Shown here in pieces: positions 22,534 to 32,057 of a DNA stretch of 64,000 nucleotides. The stretch is from Heterobilharzia americana (lineage: Eukaryota > Platyhelminthes > Trematoda > Strigeidida > Schistosomatidae). Below the pieces are notes generated by a model. The model was not told where the DNA came from. It worked only from the letters and a program-made list of their open reading frames with translations, and did not search any database. Where the stretch lies: contig OX104131.1 in the NCBI GenBank assembly GCA_944470555.2, positions 14,438,515 to 14,502,514 on the forward strand, written 5' to 3'. A program made the position numbers and the translations under genes. Within the stretch, counting starts at the first letter, position 1. Every line of letters starts with the position of its first letter.

Positions 22534-23015
22534 TGTTTAGATTTATTACTCAGTCTTTGCGAGTGTATATTTTGTTCATTTCAATTTTCATCGTCTATTG
22601 ATGATTCACTGAATTCTACTAACAACACTGATAACAATGCTTGTAGTTCATCAGTGAAGTTAAGTGGTCCAAGTCAGCATCCTCATCCTCCTGGACGATT
22701 TCACCAAGGACATCAAAATTCAGGGCTATGGAAGACAAATATTCCCCTTCTTGGTCGTCATTATCAAACACTCGCTTTTTGCATCTATCACCGGCACAAT
22801 GTATGAAGTTAGCGCATAGATTTGTTCAGCTGACATCTCAGTTATTCGAGATGATGAATGTTGAATTGAATAATCCCTAGGGATCAACATCATCTCCATG
22901 TAGATATTTTTATTTATTTGGTCGTCTGCGTGATCTGTTGAATATGTTATGCTCCAGTGATCAGTTATCAGTTTTTCGGTCAACATTTATCCGGTTCATT
23001 CCAAAAGTTATGATG
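22534..23015 (+). CDS. INTS5: INTS5-like gene, exon 7 (frameshift and in-frame stop)
   Basis: A textbook acceptor (TTTCTTTTTCCAG) opens the frame in phase 0 with CLDLLLSLCECIFC, followed by an Asn/Ser/His-rich linker and WKTNIPLLGRHYQTLAFCIYH. At about 22,800 the frame shifts to MKLAHRFVQLTSQLFEMM, meets one TAG at about 22,878-22,880, and goes on in the same frame as YLFGRLRDLLNMLCSSDQ and FRSTFIRFIPKVMM to a GTTAGT donor at 23,016, again phase 0. A weak GTATGA at 22,801 could end the exon earlier. The downstream stretch looks too helical and Leu-rich to be intron. Confidence 0.55.
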
Positions 23016-23117
23016 GTTAGTCACTTTATATGTTGTTTCTACCTCTCATTTTTATGATAAAATATTTCTATTAATTAATTTTATGGATACTTGGTAATGA
23101 TTGAAGATGAAGTGAAG

Positions 23118-23196
23118 ATCTCGGCCACGGGGGATTCGAACCAGCAGTCCTTGGGTTACCGGTATGGTGCTTTATCAACTGAGCCATAAGTATCAG
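23118..23196 (-). repeat. tRNA-derived SINE head
   Basis: On the minus strand ATGGCTCAGTTGATAAAGC (A box) is followed by GGTTCGAATCC (perfect B box). It resembles the heads at 52,498 and 59,065. Pairing of the arms is poor and the element lies in an intron, so it is taken as a SINE promoter, not a tRNA gene. Confidence 0.5.
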
Positions 23197-23439
23197 CTGC
23201 TTACTTAATTTTTATGTGTATAATTGACGAGAATGCGTTTAATTATATTTTCCATTTTGTACTTTATTTGTATATTGTTGAAGAAGTTTAATGAAGCAAT
23301 CGTAATGATGAATTTACTTTCAAGTCAGTTATTAATTATTATTCTGTTTTCATAGAGTATATTCAGTTCACTAGAAATTCAACACACCTCTTTAGAATCA
23401 CTATTTTTTGTAACTATTTGCTTATATTTCAAGTTGGTA

Positions 23440-23615
23440 TTCACCATGAACTGACATCAGTTGGAGAGACATTGTAAACCTGGGAGTACTGAACAGCTGC
23501 TTCGTCCTAGTATATGGCTTCCCAGCCATGCAAACCCGTGACCCCGCCGGGGCTCGGACCCAAGACCCCCAGGTGCCGCGGCCAGCAGGTTACCAGTGAG
23601 CCACTGAGTCAGAAT
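23440..23615 (+). repeat. Dispersed repeat family C with tRNA-like segment
   Basis: TGAACTGACATCAGTTGGAG and GAACAGCTGCTTCGTCCTAG mark a family also seen near 29,020, 59,925, 61,043 and, inverted, 61,318 and 58,690. It is followed by a tRNA-like block read on the minus strand (B-box-like GGGTCCGAGCC, A-box-like AGTGGCTCACTGGTAACC). The repeat is non-coding. Confidence 0.5.
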
Positions 23616-23699
23616 TCAATGATCTACATCTTCCTACTCGGTCAGTTCACGATATAGTGCAATCTCCATCCAATACCATTATTGAGTTTTCTATTCTGA

Positions 23700-24200
23700 A
23701 GCTAATCTCATAATGATATCTTGAAAATAGGATACACTATTAAACCTGTTCGATTCACATTTCAACAGGAATTGAGCTAGACATAAACGCACTTAACATC
23801 AACATAAGTATGGAAGTGCAACAGCAAATAATGATAGTGAAATTTTCTGACATGAAGGTTATAAGTTTGGATGGAGGTTAGTGTTCAACGCTTGAATACG
23901 AAATCAGTAGCCAAGTGTGACCTGTAATACAAAATCGAGAATTTGTGCTATGCTTAAACAACTCGCCGAGTGATCTTGAACTGTCCATCGTACTGTCAAA
24001 CCAAGAAATACAGTTGGCCTGCATTAAGTACCTAAATCGTAACATATAACTTCAAATGGATTAAAAGTTCACTTTGGGTGATAAAAAAGTAAAAAGAGGC
24101 CAGGAAAAAGGTTGTTTTTCAGCTCCAGCACTGAAAAGAGAATTTGTTGCCTAATTTTGACGTGATTTTTCATTAATAAACCCTATGAAAGATATATTTT
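23700..24200. other. Intron, no recognisable feature
   Basis: AT-rich sequence with no convincing coding frame or repeat. Confidence 0.5.
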
Positions 24201-24204
24201 TGAT

Positions 24205-24360
24205 GTCATAGCTAGTGGATAACGCTCTGGCGTTTGAAGCGATTGACGGTGCGTTCAATCTTAGTGGGAACAACATTACTCACTGAGTGGGAGGTGAATC
24301 CAGCTGATGAGTCCTACCTAGGACGAAACGTGCGTCCCATATTGCACTGCTAACTATTAT
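24205..24360 (+). repeat. Sm-alpha-type SINE with hammerhead
   Basis: The head (AGTGGATAACGCTCTGGCG, TTTGAAGCGATTG) and the CACTGAGTGGGAGGTGAATCC marker match the other copies. The B box is degraded (GCGTTCAATCTTAG). It is inserted in the sense direction in the intron between exons 7 and 8. A ribozyme lies at its 3' end. Confidence 0.6.
24295..24345 (+). ncRNA. Hammerhead ribozyme, intact catalytic core
   Basis: CTGATGA (24304-24310), stem II GTCCTACCTAGGAC (24311-24324; GTCCTA pairs with TAGGAC), GAAA (24325-24328) and a short stem III leading to cleavage triplet GTC (24334-24336). Stem I is weakened: AATCCAG faces CCATATTG instead of CTGGATTC. Cleavage is possible in principle and would cut the host pre-mRNA inside the intron. 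Confidence 0.7.
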
Positions 24361-25046
24361 CTATCATCGATACCAATGAAAGTTAATTCCCTTCTCTTTG
24401 TTTCCAGTTATTTAAGAGGGATGCCTATGTTGACGAATGTCCATGACGGAACCTTAGCTATTAGAAAAGGTTCTCATTTAACCCTTCAACTACTCTAAAT
24501 TTAGATTATTTTACATATGGTAAAAACAACAAGGATTTCTGAAGTTTACACCCCTATAAACCAGTGCAGATAACCCATTTGCTTTTCCTGGTGACCATTT
24601 CGAAAATGAAATAAATTTTTTTATTTATTCTACCTTAACTATTAATTCCTTTCATACATTTTGTTGCATATAGTTTTTACCGACAAAGTTTTAAGAATTT
24701 CGATTACACTGTTGACTAAACAACGAGATTCTTCTAGACCGTCATCTTTGTTCATCAATTCAATTTAGTATATTCTTAAATTAATCACCATTCATTTGAA
24801 CAGTTTTACAACAGCGAAAACTAACAAAAAACTATTGATCCCCAAAAGACTATAACCATGCTTGTGTGAAGTGATTTCACGCAGGAAATTATCACTCCAT
24901 AAGTGTACGTAAAGTGTACAGTGAACTCGTATGTCCATTGTTTTCATGAACACTAATTTCATCGGTCACCTTTTTTCGATCCATTACTTACACATATTTG
25001 TGCTTATTTTCTTCTTGTTTCGCCTTTTTATGTAAAAAATCTTTAG
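24361..25046. other. Intron, no recognisable feature
   Basis: AT-rich intron ending in a T-rich tract and CTTTAG before exon 8. Nothing else is seen. Confidence 0.5.
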
Positions 25047-25484
25047 TCTGGTCGAACACATCCGTGTATGGATGATTTATTCAAGAATTCCTCTGCAGTC
25101 ACAGACAATCTGAACTTGTTCACTCCGAATATCTCGTGTTTACCATCGAGTTTCTTCACTAATAGTTGTCCTGTTGGAAAAAACAATACAATTATCTCCT
25201 CAAAGCTAGTATCTGACAGTTTAGCATCATCATCAACATTTTTACTATTGAATAATCCACCAAGAAAATTGGTCAAACCCTTGATGATGGTCTTATCCGT
25301 GGACAGTTGAAGCCTAGAATCAGTAATAATATTACTAATAATAATGAGGTCAACGGTTGTGGTCACTTGAAACAGCTGAAGAGTACACGTATGTCAATCC
25401 ATCGTGGTCCAGGTGAAGGTTCACTGGGATTGGGTTATCATTATACTGAGAATCATATGAAAAATGAGAAATTCGATGAGATTG
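25047..25484 (+). CDS. INTS5: INTS5-like gene, exon 8 (frameshifted)
   Basis: It begins in phase 0 after CTTTAG with SGRTHPCMDDLFKNSS and a Ser/Thr-rich stretch, then NNPPRKLVKPLMMVLSVDS and a TGA at 25,308. An overlapping frame from 25,307 goes on with LKPRISNNITNN and IHRGPGEGSLGLGYHYTE to a GTACGT donor at 25,485 (phase 1, as exon 9 needs). One indel close to 25,300 explains the break. The sequence is less hydrophobic than the other exons, so it may be a surface loop. Short frames on the minus strand are shadows. Confidence 0.55.
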
Positions 25485-25980
25485 GTACGTGGTCGATGTT
25501 TTACTTTGCTTTGCACTATCCTGTATTTCTGTATTTTATGCTCTCCTGAGTTTTTTCGATAACACATTGTTGCCCTCATAGTTTTAAAAAAAGTAGAAGA
25601 GTTATATTTTGTAAGACTGCACAGTTTTACCTATGTCTGGATTTTATATATGCACTAAAGGTGGCAACTATTATTTTTGGTTACCTGAAGGATCATTGAA
25701 CTTCACCTTTAATTTATCTAAGAATGTGACTACTGGGAATTTTTTTTCGTTCAGAAATCTGTTGTCCCATGGTATAGTTTATAGCTCTCTGAAGCATTGT
25801 TGTTGAAGCTGGACGAGATGAATATTTTACTGGCTTTCAATCACAAGTGTTTTCGCAGCATGACTCTTCACCTTCTCCCTCCTCCTGCTCTTCGTTGATG
25901 TGAAAGCCTCCGGGACGACACATGTAACACATATCCACTCTACCAAAGCTTCTGTTTCAAACTGATCTGATTCAGTGAAT
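25485..25980. other. Intron, no recognisable feature
   Basis: AT-rich spacer without coding frame or clear repeat. Confidence 0.45.
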
Positions 25981-25984
25981 GGTG

Positions 25985-26840
25985 ATCTCCGTTGCGCTCA
26001 AACGCACGCGCTGCCTCATCTCAATTATTTACATGGTTTTGCCACTGGATAGGGGCAATCATGCGAAGACAACGGTGATCGAGTTACCGTTCATCCTCAG
26101 CTTAAAGAGGTCAGGTTCCACAGGCATAGAAGAAAACTGCCTGCATCAACGCGTTGTTGGCGTATGCCACTCTGGTTGTCGATGTACTTTTGAAAACCTC
26201 ATCAGTCACACCTCCATCATCCCTCATACAACTATCCAGGTACTTAAGCTTCTCGACAACTTGCAGTGACCCTCCACCAAGGGTAAGTGGAGGTACAGGC
26301 TGTTGGCAATCCTGTAGAAGCACTTTACACTATGATAATGTTAAAGCACATACTATACCTAAGAACACAGATTGAGTATATTTTGAATAACCTGTATGTT
26401 GTTACACAGTACAACGATATCGTGTGCATGCTTGAGGTCGAAAAGTCTTTAGTCAGCATGGACTTCCGTGTGGTCGGTAGATCCAAGACGTGAATTAAAT
26501 CTAGCTTGCTCCTCACGTATCAGTTTCTCACGCATTTTGCACAACCGGTGAAGTATGATAGTAGCCAAGACTTTAAAGGCTATGGATAACATACTGATTA
26601 TACCACGTACTTTACGTAGACCTTTTTAAAGATGGGCACAACAATTGATTCATTCCAGAGTGATGGGATAGTGTCAGTCGATCATGAATGCTCAAGCGAT
26701 GCAGTCAGTTCCGTGATAAGTCTCACACCCATTTTCGAAAAGAGCCGATGGAAGTTTGCCTGAGTTATATGTCTTGTGGCGCTTTAGAACTTGAATTTCC
26801 TTACGGGCCTCTGCTTCGTTAGGTGGGTCGGTGTTAATTA
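25985..26840 (-). mobile_element. RTE-like retrotransposon fragment A7, a separate family
   Basis: On the minus strand 26,323-26,111 reads LTLGGGSLQVVEKLKYLDS and DDGGVTDEVFKSTSTTRVAYAN, the segment after the YADD box of RTE/jockey-type polymerases (compare TYLGSRIN in RTE-A). Upstream, up to about 26,840, translated pieces resemble RT but are broken by stops. The sequence differs enough from RTE-A and RTE-B to be a third family. Confidence 0.55.
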
Positions 26841-26924
26841 ATTATGGAGCACAGGACACAGGTTGTTGTTGCTGGTGCAATGGGTCAGGTGAACTACTTT
26901 TCGAAGTGCTTCACCCAGCATTAT

Positions 26925-27345
26925 TATTTGTTTTTACTTATTTATTTATCCCTTGGGTTCTTAGTGAAACATAGGGCTTCAGTATCACTTCGCCATTTCA
27001 CTCTCTTCTCTTCAGTCTTTTCAACCTAGCTCCACCACTGCCCACAAGCTTTCATTTCCTCCTCACACAATCTCCTCCACGTCACCCTCAGCTGGGACGC
27101 CCGACTCGTGGTTTCCGTTTCGGGTTCCACTCGACGGCCTGGCCTGACCTGGCACTTGATATCCCCAAACGGTCTTCTCAGTGTATGTCCAATCCAACCA
27201 TCTCCACTTTCTTCTGCATATTTGTTGGACGATGGGTTCTCTCTTCGTTGGTTCGTTGCCAGCCAGCCAGCCAGCCAGCCAGACCAGAGTTCCTTGTTGC
27301 TTATTCTTATTATTCTGGCTAACTGATCTTCAGTATCGAGAATGA
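26925..27345 (-). mobile_element. RTE-B type fragment B5 (3' end)
   Basis: A 3'-terminal, 5'-truncated copy. CCCTTGGGTTCTTAGTGAAA, CCACGTCACCCTCAGCTGGG and GGTTCGTTGCCAGCCAGCC are shared with 34,713-35,498 and 48,843-49,630. The AT-rich tail lies at about 26,920-26,945. A (CCAG)n expansion at 27,261-27,282 is specific to this copy. It ends about 60 bases before exon 9. Confidence 0.75.
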
Positions 27346-27402
27346 ATTTATCGTCAACTTTACTTTCTTCTATTTAATGTGTAGCATTTCTTCCACTTAC
27401 AG

Positions 27403-27914
27403 ATTGGCAACCTATTTGGTTACACTGGTTAAATCTCATTCGATTCATCACAATGAATGAGAAACAGCTGTACAATCTATGTAATCTAGAGTCTTTGGAG
27501 GCTTCAACTCATCTACAAGACAATAACAATTCTTCAATACATCTAAATGTAGACAATCACCAGTTAATTTCAGGTTTAGAGATATTGTTATGCAGAATAG
27601 TGGTATTCACTTGCCGCAAACATCAATTACAAACTTACCATTTCCATCACTTAATTTAGTCCTACCACCAAGTGGTGTTGGTTTGGAGCGTGTTTTAAAT
27701 TTACTTTATTGGTTCTGCCCGGAAGCTAAACAGCTTATGTCTAGTGGTAGTAATCGGCTGAACAATTCACGACGTGCAATAGTTCAATTTTCCGCACAAG
27801 GTATTTTTGAATTGTCGATTGTTTTAGAGAAGATACGTTTGAAAAACTGTGGATTACCACCCCTGTATCATCCATTACCTCGATATGCATTACATTTCAC
27901 TGAGTCATCATCAG
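27403..27914 (+). CDS. INTS5: INTS5-like gene, exon 9 (frameshifted)
   Basis: Acceptor TTCCACTTACAG gives phase 1. The first frame reads WQPIWLHWLNLIRFITMNEKQ and ends out of frame after QLISGLEI. The second, from about 27,575, reads VMQNSGIHLPQ, VGLERVLNLLYWFCPEAKQ and GIFELSIVLEKIRLKNCGLP up to a GTGAGT donor at 27,915 (phase 1). One indel near 27,570-27,580 is needed. VLNLLYWFCPEA matches VAVTLVESVCPDA of remembered INTS5 in the expected position. This is one of the better anchors for the identity. Confidence 0.65.
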
Positions 27915-28029
27915 GTGAGTGTGGGAGGTAATGTAGTTTCGTTATTATTTGTATTTTAAATTGATTAACTAATTAATTTTTATTCAGGTTATGAGTATAT
28001 CAACTTAGGTGCTTTGAATTTCGCTTAAT

Positions 28030-28210
28030 AGGGTGGGTCTACATTCCCCTACATGGTTCATATCAACAGTCTAAGACTTCATTGGCTGATACTTTTTTTT
28101 AGTTTGACCAGCTTTAACCTCCTTCCAACCTTAACCTGCCTACTATTTTCCATGCCCATCTTGGAGTAGCAGTTTACACTATAGCGGTAGGTACCTTATG
28201 TCTTATCAAC
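28030..28210 (-). mobile_element. RTE-A fragment A6, very decayed
   Basis: CCCTACATGGTTCATATCAACAG followed by AAGACTTCAT corresponds to the C-terminal end of RTE-A at 7,785-7,825. It is about 180 bases long, in minus orientation, with no frame left. Confidence 0.4.
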
Positions 28211-30036
28211 AAACGTTTCTGATATGTTAGGACCTCAATGAACAGATATTTCCACTAACATAACTCACGGCGCCACTGTGATTTTTAAGACCTACTATCA
28301 TGTCATAGCAACAACTATCGGTCAGGCTGGTCATCATGTGAACTGAATTGATTGTATAGGCTAACAGCATATCCACTTTTGTTCCATGGATTCTTTTTAG
28401 CTTCGTCGCTTAGGTTGTCAACTTATGATCACCGGGCGTTGAACTCCAACTTCAGGTTTAGACAGCGCGTTAGGTGTAGTTGGCAATCAGGTAGATGAAC
28501 TGCACATGATTTTCAAGTTATACTTATTAAATGAGAAATTATGTCCTAAGCGAAATTGATGAACTAATTTGACTGATTCAGTGATAACAAAAACATCGAA
28601 CTTATTCCATATTAGTCTTGTCTATTTGATATCCTACAAAGCAGCAGAATCTTATTTACTAAGTAACATTTCAGGTACAGTTGATTTCCTGATTATCTTG
28701 TCGGGATATTCATATACCTTCTAGAAGCTGTGATTTTTATGCTAGTGGAATTTTCCAAAGTCAATGCTAAGTAGTGATAAGTGAATATAAAGACACCATA
28801 AATACTCACTCACTGTCTCTCTCCGCACTAAACTATGTTAATTTTTACAACTGTGTGATTTCGTCCTACTGCCCTGTCTCAATTTCACCAACTAATGCAT
28901 GCAGTCAGAATTATTTTAACCTACATTTCAGATATCTGAAAAATTCCACCAGCATTAAAACCATAGTAGGTCAGTTTCTCGAAAGACAGTTTTTGATTTC
29001 TACAGACTGATTTCAATGAGGCTTATCATCACAAGTTGATATCAGTTGGAGAACCATTGAAAAATCGGCAACACCGGATTTGTTTTGCTCTGTTTCTTGA
29101 CTCCTCAATAGTGTTCATGCATAATCTCATTAGAATGCATTAAATAAATTATACCAATCATTGTAGAGTGCGATCACCAGTCTAGAAAACCCAACCACCC
29201 TCAGGGAGCAATTTTACTGATGTTAGATGGTTGCAGGTAATTGGCAGGAGGCTCTCTCTGACCTCGGTTTCATGTATGTTAGTACTCATCTGCGTCACGC
29301 AACTCTACAACCAAAGATATTATTGAGCCATTTACAATATGACTGACATCCTATAGGAGTTTACTCAGTACGCTGAATGTTCGTTACGTGGTAATTAACA
29401 TAATGCTGCTAAAGTTTGTTCGATGAAGTTTGCAATCTAGTCATCGACCTGGAAGTATTACCAATGCTGTGCAAGTAAACACTCATTTAGAAATTCTGAG
29501 ACCGGAGGAAAGTTGGCATTGGGTGGATAGTTCAAAAGACTAGGTAGGTAGGTTTATAGAGGCATACGATTAATGGTATGCCTGACTAAGGTGAATTATC
29601 TTGACACCAGTACACTATGGTATACACTAAACATGACTGGTCACCTTCAACGAAGATTACTTTCGCATCACCTATCTTTGTAACTGTATTTGAAACTTGG
29701 TCGACAGAATCCAGTCAGTACTGCTAGTTGTCTAGTTACCTAACAGTATACTTAACTCAATCTTATGTAATGTCAGTCATGGCCTAGATAGACGAATGAT
29801 AATTCTAGAAACTGATTACATTTATTCGAGTCTTGCTGAATGCACATCAGTTTCCTTCAGGTCGGTTACAACCAGTAAGCAGGAATTCAAGGCAGAAGGA
29901 GGGGCGGGGGGGGTGTTCTTGTCATTTATATCCCCAACGATTCCATTCCACTTCACTTAACAAGTTATATTTCTTGACCGTTTTGTGATTAGCCACTAAA
30001 AAAAGTATTTACATTTCCCCTATTTTTTGTCTTTAG
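28211..30036. other. Intron, mostly featureless
   Basis: It contains a family C repeat piece (29,020-29,075) and a G-rich tract (about 29,898-29,912). The short plus-strand frame at 28,774-29,010 has no motif. Nothing else is recognised. Confidence 0.5.
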
Positions 30037-30254
30037 TTTTAAACTTTTTAGATCCCTTACCACTGTTATCAACTCCTAAACTTCTGTTGGGTCTTCTAAT
30101 GGGTTTAGAAGCTGTATGGGCTTCACCGCTTGCACCAAGAATTTCTATACCGAAAGCAATCAACTTTTTAACCAAGTTGGATGACGGTGCTTATGTGGAA
30201 CAAGCATTTCCTGTTCTTGGTGCTTCAGAAGTTTGTAAAGCACATGCTCGTAAA
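30037..30254 (+). CDS. INTS5: INTS5-like gene, exon 10
   Basis: A T-rich acceptor (TTTTTTGTCTTTAG) opens the exon in phase 1 and a GTAGGT donor closes it in phase 0. The intact 72-residue stretch contains VLNFLDPLPLLSTP, KLLLGLLMGLEAVWASPLAP and AYVEQAFPVLGASEVCKAHA. The first two blocks line up with LLFELLKLVAAAPPAL and LLRGLLAALLGHWEAS in remembered human INTS5, the clearest match in the window. The continuation in exon 11 is in phase (HARK then IAVDYAYRR). Confidence 0.7.
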
Positions 30255-30484
30255 GTAGGTTGTTGTATGTATAAAGAATGATACAGGTGTGAAAGTGGTA
30301 GTAATGTGTTATTTTGTCCCACGAAGACCTCATTTTACATGTTTGTGTGTTATATTTCATTCATCTGAGTTGGAAAGATTGATTATTCCTGTCATGTTAT
30401 CTCTCAATGGTTGTTTTTTCATTGCTAGATTCGACCAGTCAATGCAGTTACGGCTCACTGGTCAAGATGACTTTCATCCATAGC

Positions 30485-30740
30485 TCATGGATGTTAATGA
30501 TGGATAGTGGCTAGCAGGGGAATCTAGGACGCGCATTTTGTCCTATTAAGACTCATCAGTTAGATTTAACCTGTTTCCCAGTGGATGATGTTGTCCCTCC
30601 TAGGATTCGAACCCAGGAACTGACGCCAAAGCACTATCTTCTAGGTTATACAGTCACAACAACCACTCATTGTGTGACAGTCATAGTATAGTTTTGATGT
30701 TATAGCTTGTAATTCCCCTTCCTTGATTCTACTGTTAGCC
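30485..30740 (-). repeat. Sm-alpha-type SINE
   Basis: Read on the minus strand it has a perfect B box GGGTTCGAATCC (30,613-30,602), the TGGGAAACAG marker and a hammerhead at 30,565-30,520. It precedes a tail-like block up to the RTE-B insertion. It lies antisense in the last intron of the host gene. Confidence 0.65.
30520..30567 (-). ncRNA. Hammerhead ribozyme, mutated core
   Basis: CTGATGA (30,559-30,553) is intact and stem II keeps a short GTC/GAC pairing, but the conserved GAAA reads AAAA, which removes a core G. Stem I shows matched changes on both sides (ATCTA with TAGAT, against ATCCAG with CTGGAT elsewhere). It is probably inactive or very slow. Confidence 0.6.
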
Positions 30741-31088
30741 ATTATACATCATTAATATCGAAACCTAACCTCGCCTGGTTAACTAGTTTACTAGTTACTA
30801 GCCGGGTAAAGAGGGAAGTTTGGGCATAGGGCTAGCAACCCTACCCCGTAAAACAAATCTAACCGCTAAAGAAACTTCAAAGCACAAACAAAATATAAAA
30901 AATGAAAACAAACTTATTCCCCGCTGGAATCGGAGAGGCGAAATGACGCCAGTTGGTGAAAGCCTGCCTTCGGGAAGCCAATTGGCCTGATGTGTCTTCT
31001 CTCCCTCGATGAAAGCGAAAGTAAACGTGGGGACATGGAATGTCCGCACGATGTTTGAACCCAGTAAGGCAGCCCAGATTGCAAGGAG

Positions 31089-31682
31089 ATGAGAAGGTAT
31101 AACATCGAAGTGCTTGGGATTTGCGAAAGCAGATGGAATGGGAGTGGACTCTCCAAACTGTCAACTGGAGAATCAATAATCTACTCCGGTCACCCAGACG
31201 ACAACCACGAGCACACTGAGTTATGGAGTGGCTATCATGATGTCCTCAAGAGCATCGAAGGCTGTCATGCAGTGGGAACCAATCTCTCCTCCAGGATCAT
31301 GACAGCAAGATTCAACTCAAAAGGAAGAAAGGTCACAATCATACAATGCTATGCACCTAGAAATAATGCAGAGCAAGAGAAAAAGGAGGAATTCTACAGA
31401 CAACTTCAATCAACACTGGACAAGACGTCAGTTGGCGATATCAAAATTCTAATGGGCGACATGAATGCCAAACTGGGAGGGGACAACACGGGAAGAGAAC
31501 TAACCATGGGTCGAGAGGCGTTAGGTGAAATGAATGAGAATGGAGAATTGTTTGCAGAATTCTGCGCATTCAACGATTTGGTGATTGGAGGCAGTGTGTT
31601 CAGGCACAAGGATATCCACAAAGCGACATGGATTTCACCAGATGGACACACTAAAAATCAAATCGACTTTATCTCAATCTGA
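31089..31682 (+). pseudogene. RTE-B endonuclease, copy B2
   Basis: It has the same order of motifs as copy B1: ICESRWNG, YAPRNNAEQEKKEEFYRQL, GDMNAKLG and HTKNQIDFISI, then a stop. The first part (VNVGTWNVRTMF at about 31,021-31,055) is in another frame because one base is missing near 31,083. This copy keeps TWISPDGHTKNQIDF, where B1 has a small difference, so B2 preserves residues that B1 lost. Confidence 0.75.
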
Positions 31683-32057
31683 AGAAAATGGAGACGCAGT
31701 CTACTTGACACAAGGTGAAGAAGAGGAGCAGATGTAGGTTCACACCACTCACTGTCTAGTGCAAGGAACCTTCGAAATCAAGTTAAAAGCCTTCAAGGAA
31801 GCTGGTGATAGACCTCAATTCAAGTACAACACTCGGAAACTGAAGGATGAAACTACAAAGGAGATCTTCACGCAGCAGCCATCAAGACAAAATGGGAGAC
31901 ATCGAGGGACATCCCTGAAGAAACCTGTGTGGAAGAACACTGGAAGTCTTTGAAAGCTATGTGGAAAGAAACCTGCACAACAGTATTAGGAAGGAAGAAG
32001 AAATAAGACAAGGAATGGATCTCGACGGATACCTGGAAGCTGATAGAGGAGAGGAGG

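Noticed and set aside
27549..27573. A 25-base micro-intron (GTAGAC...TTTCAG) in exon 9, as schistosomes have very short introns in some genes
   Set aside because: Joining at these borders gives an immediate TAG and does not restore the downstream frame. A simple indel explains the data better.
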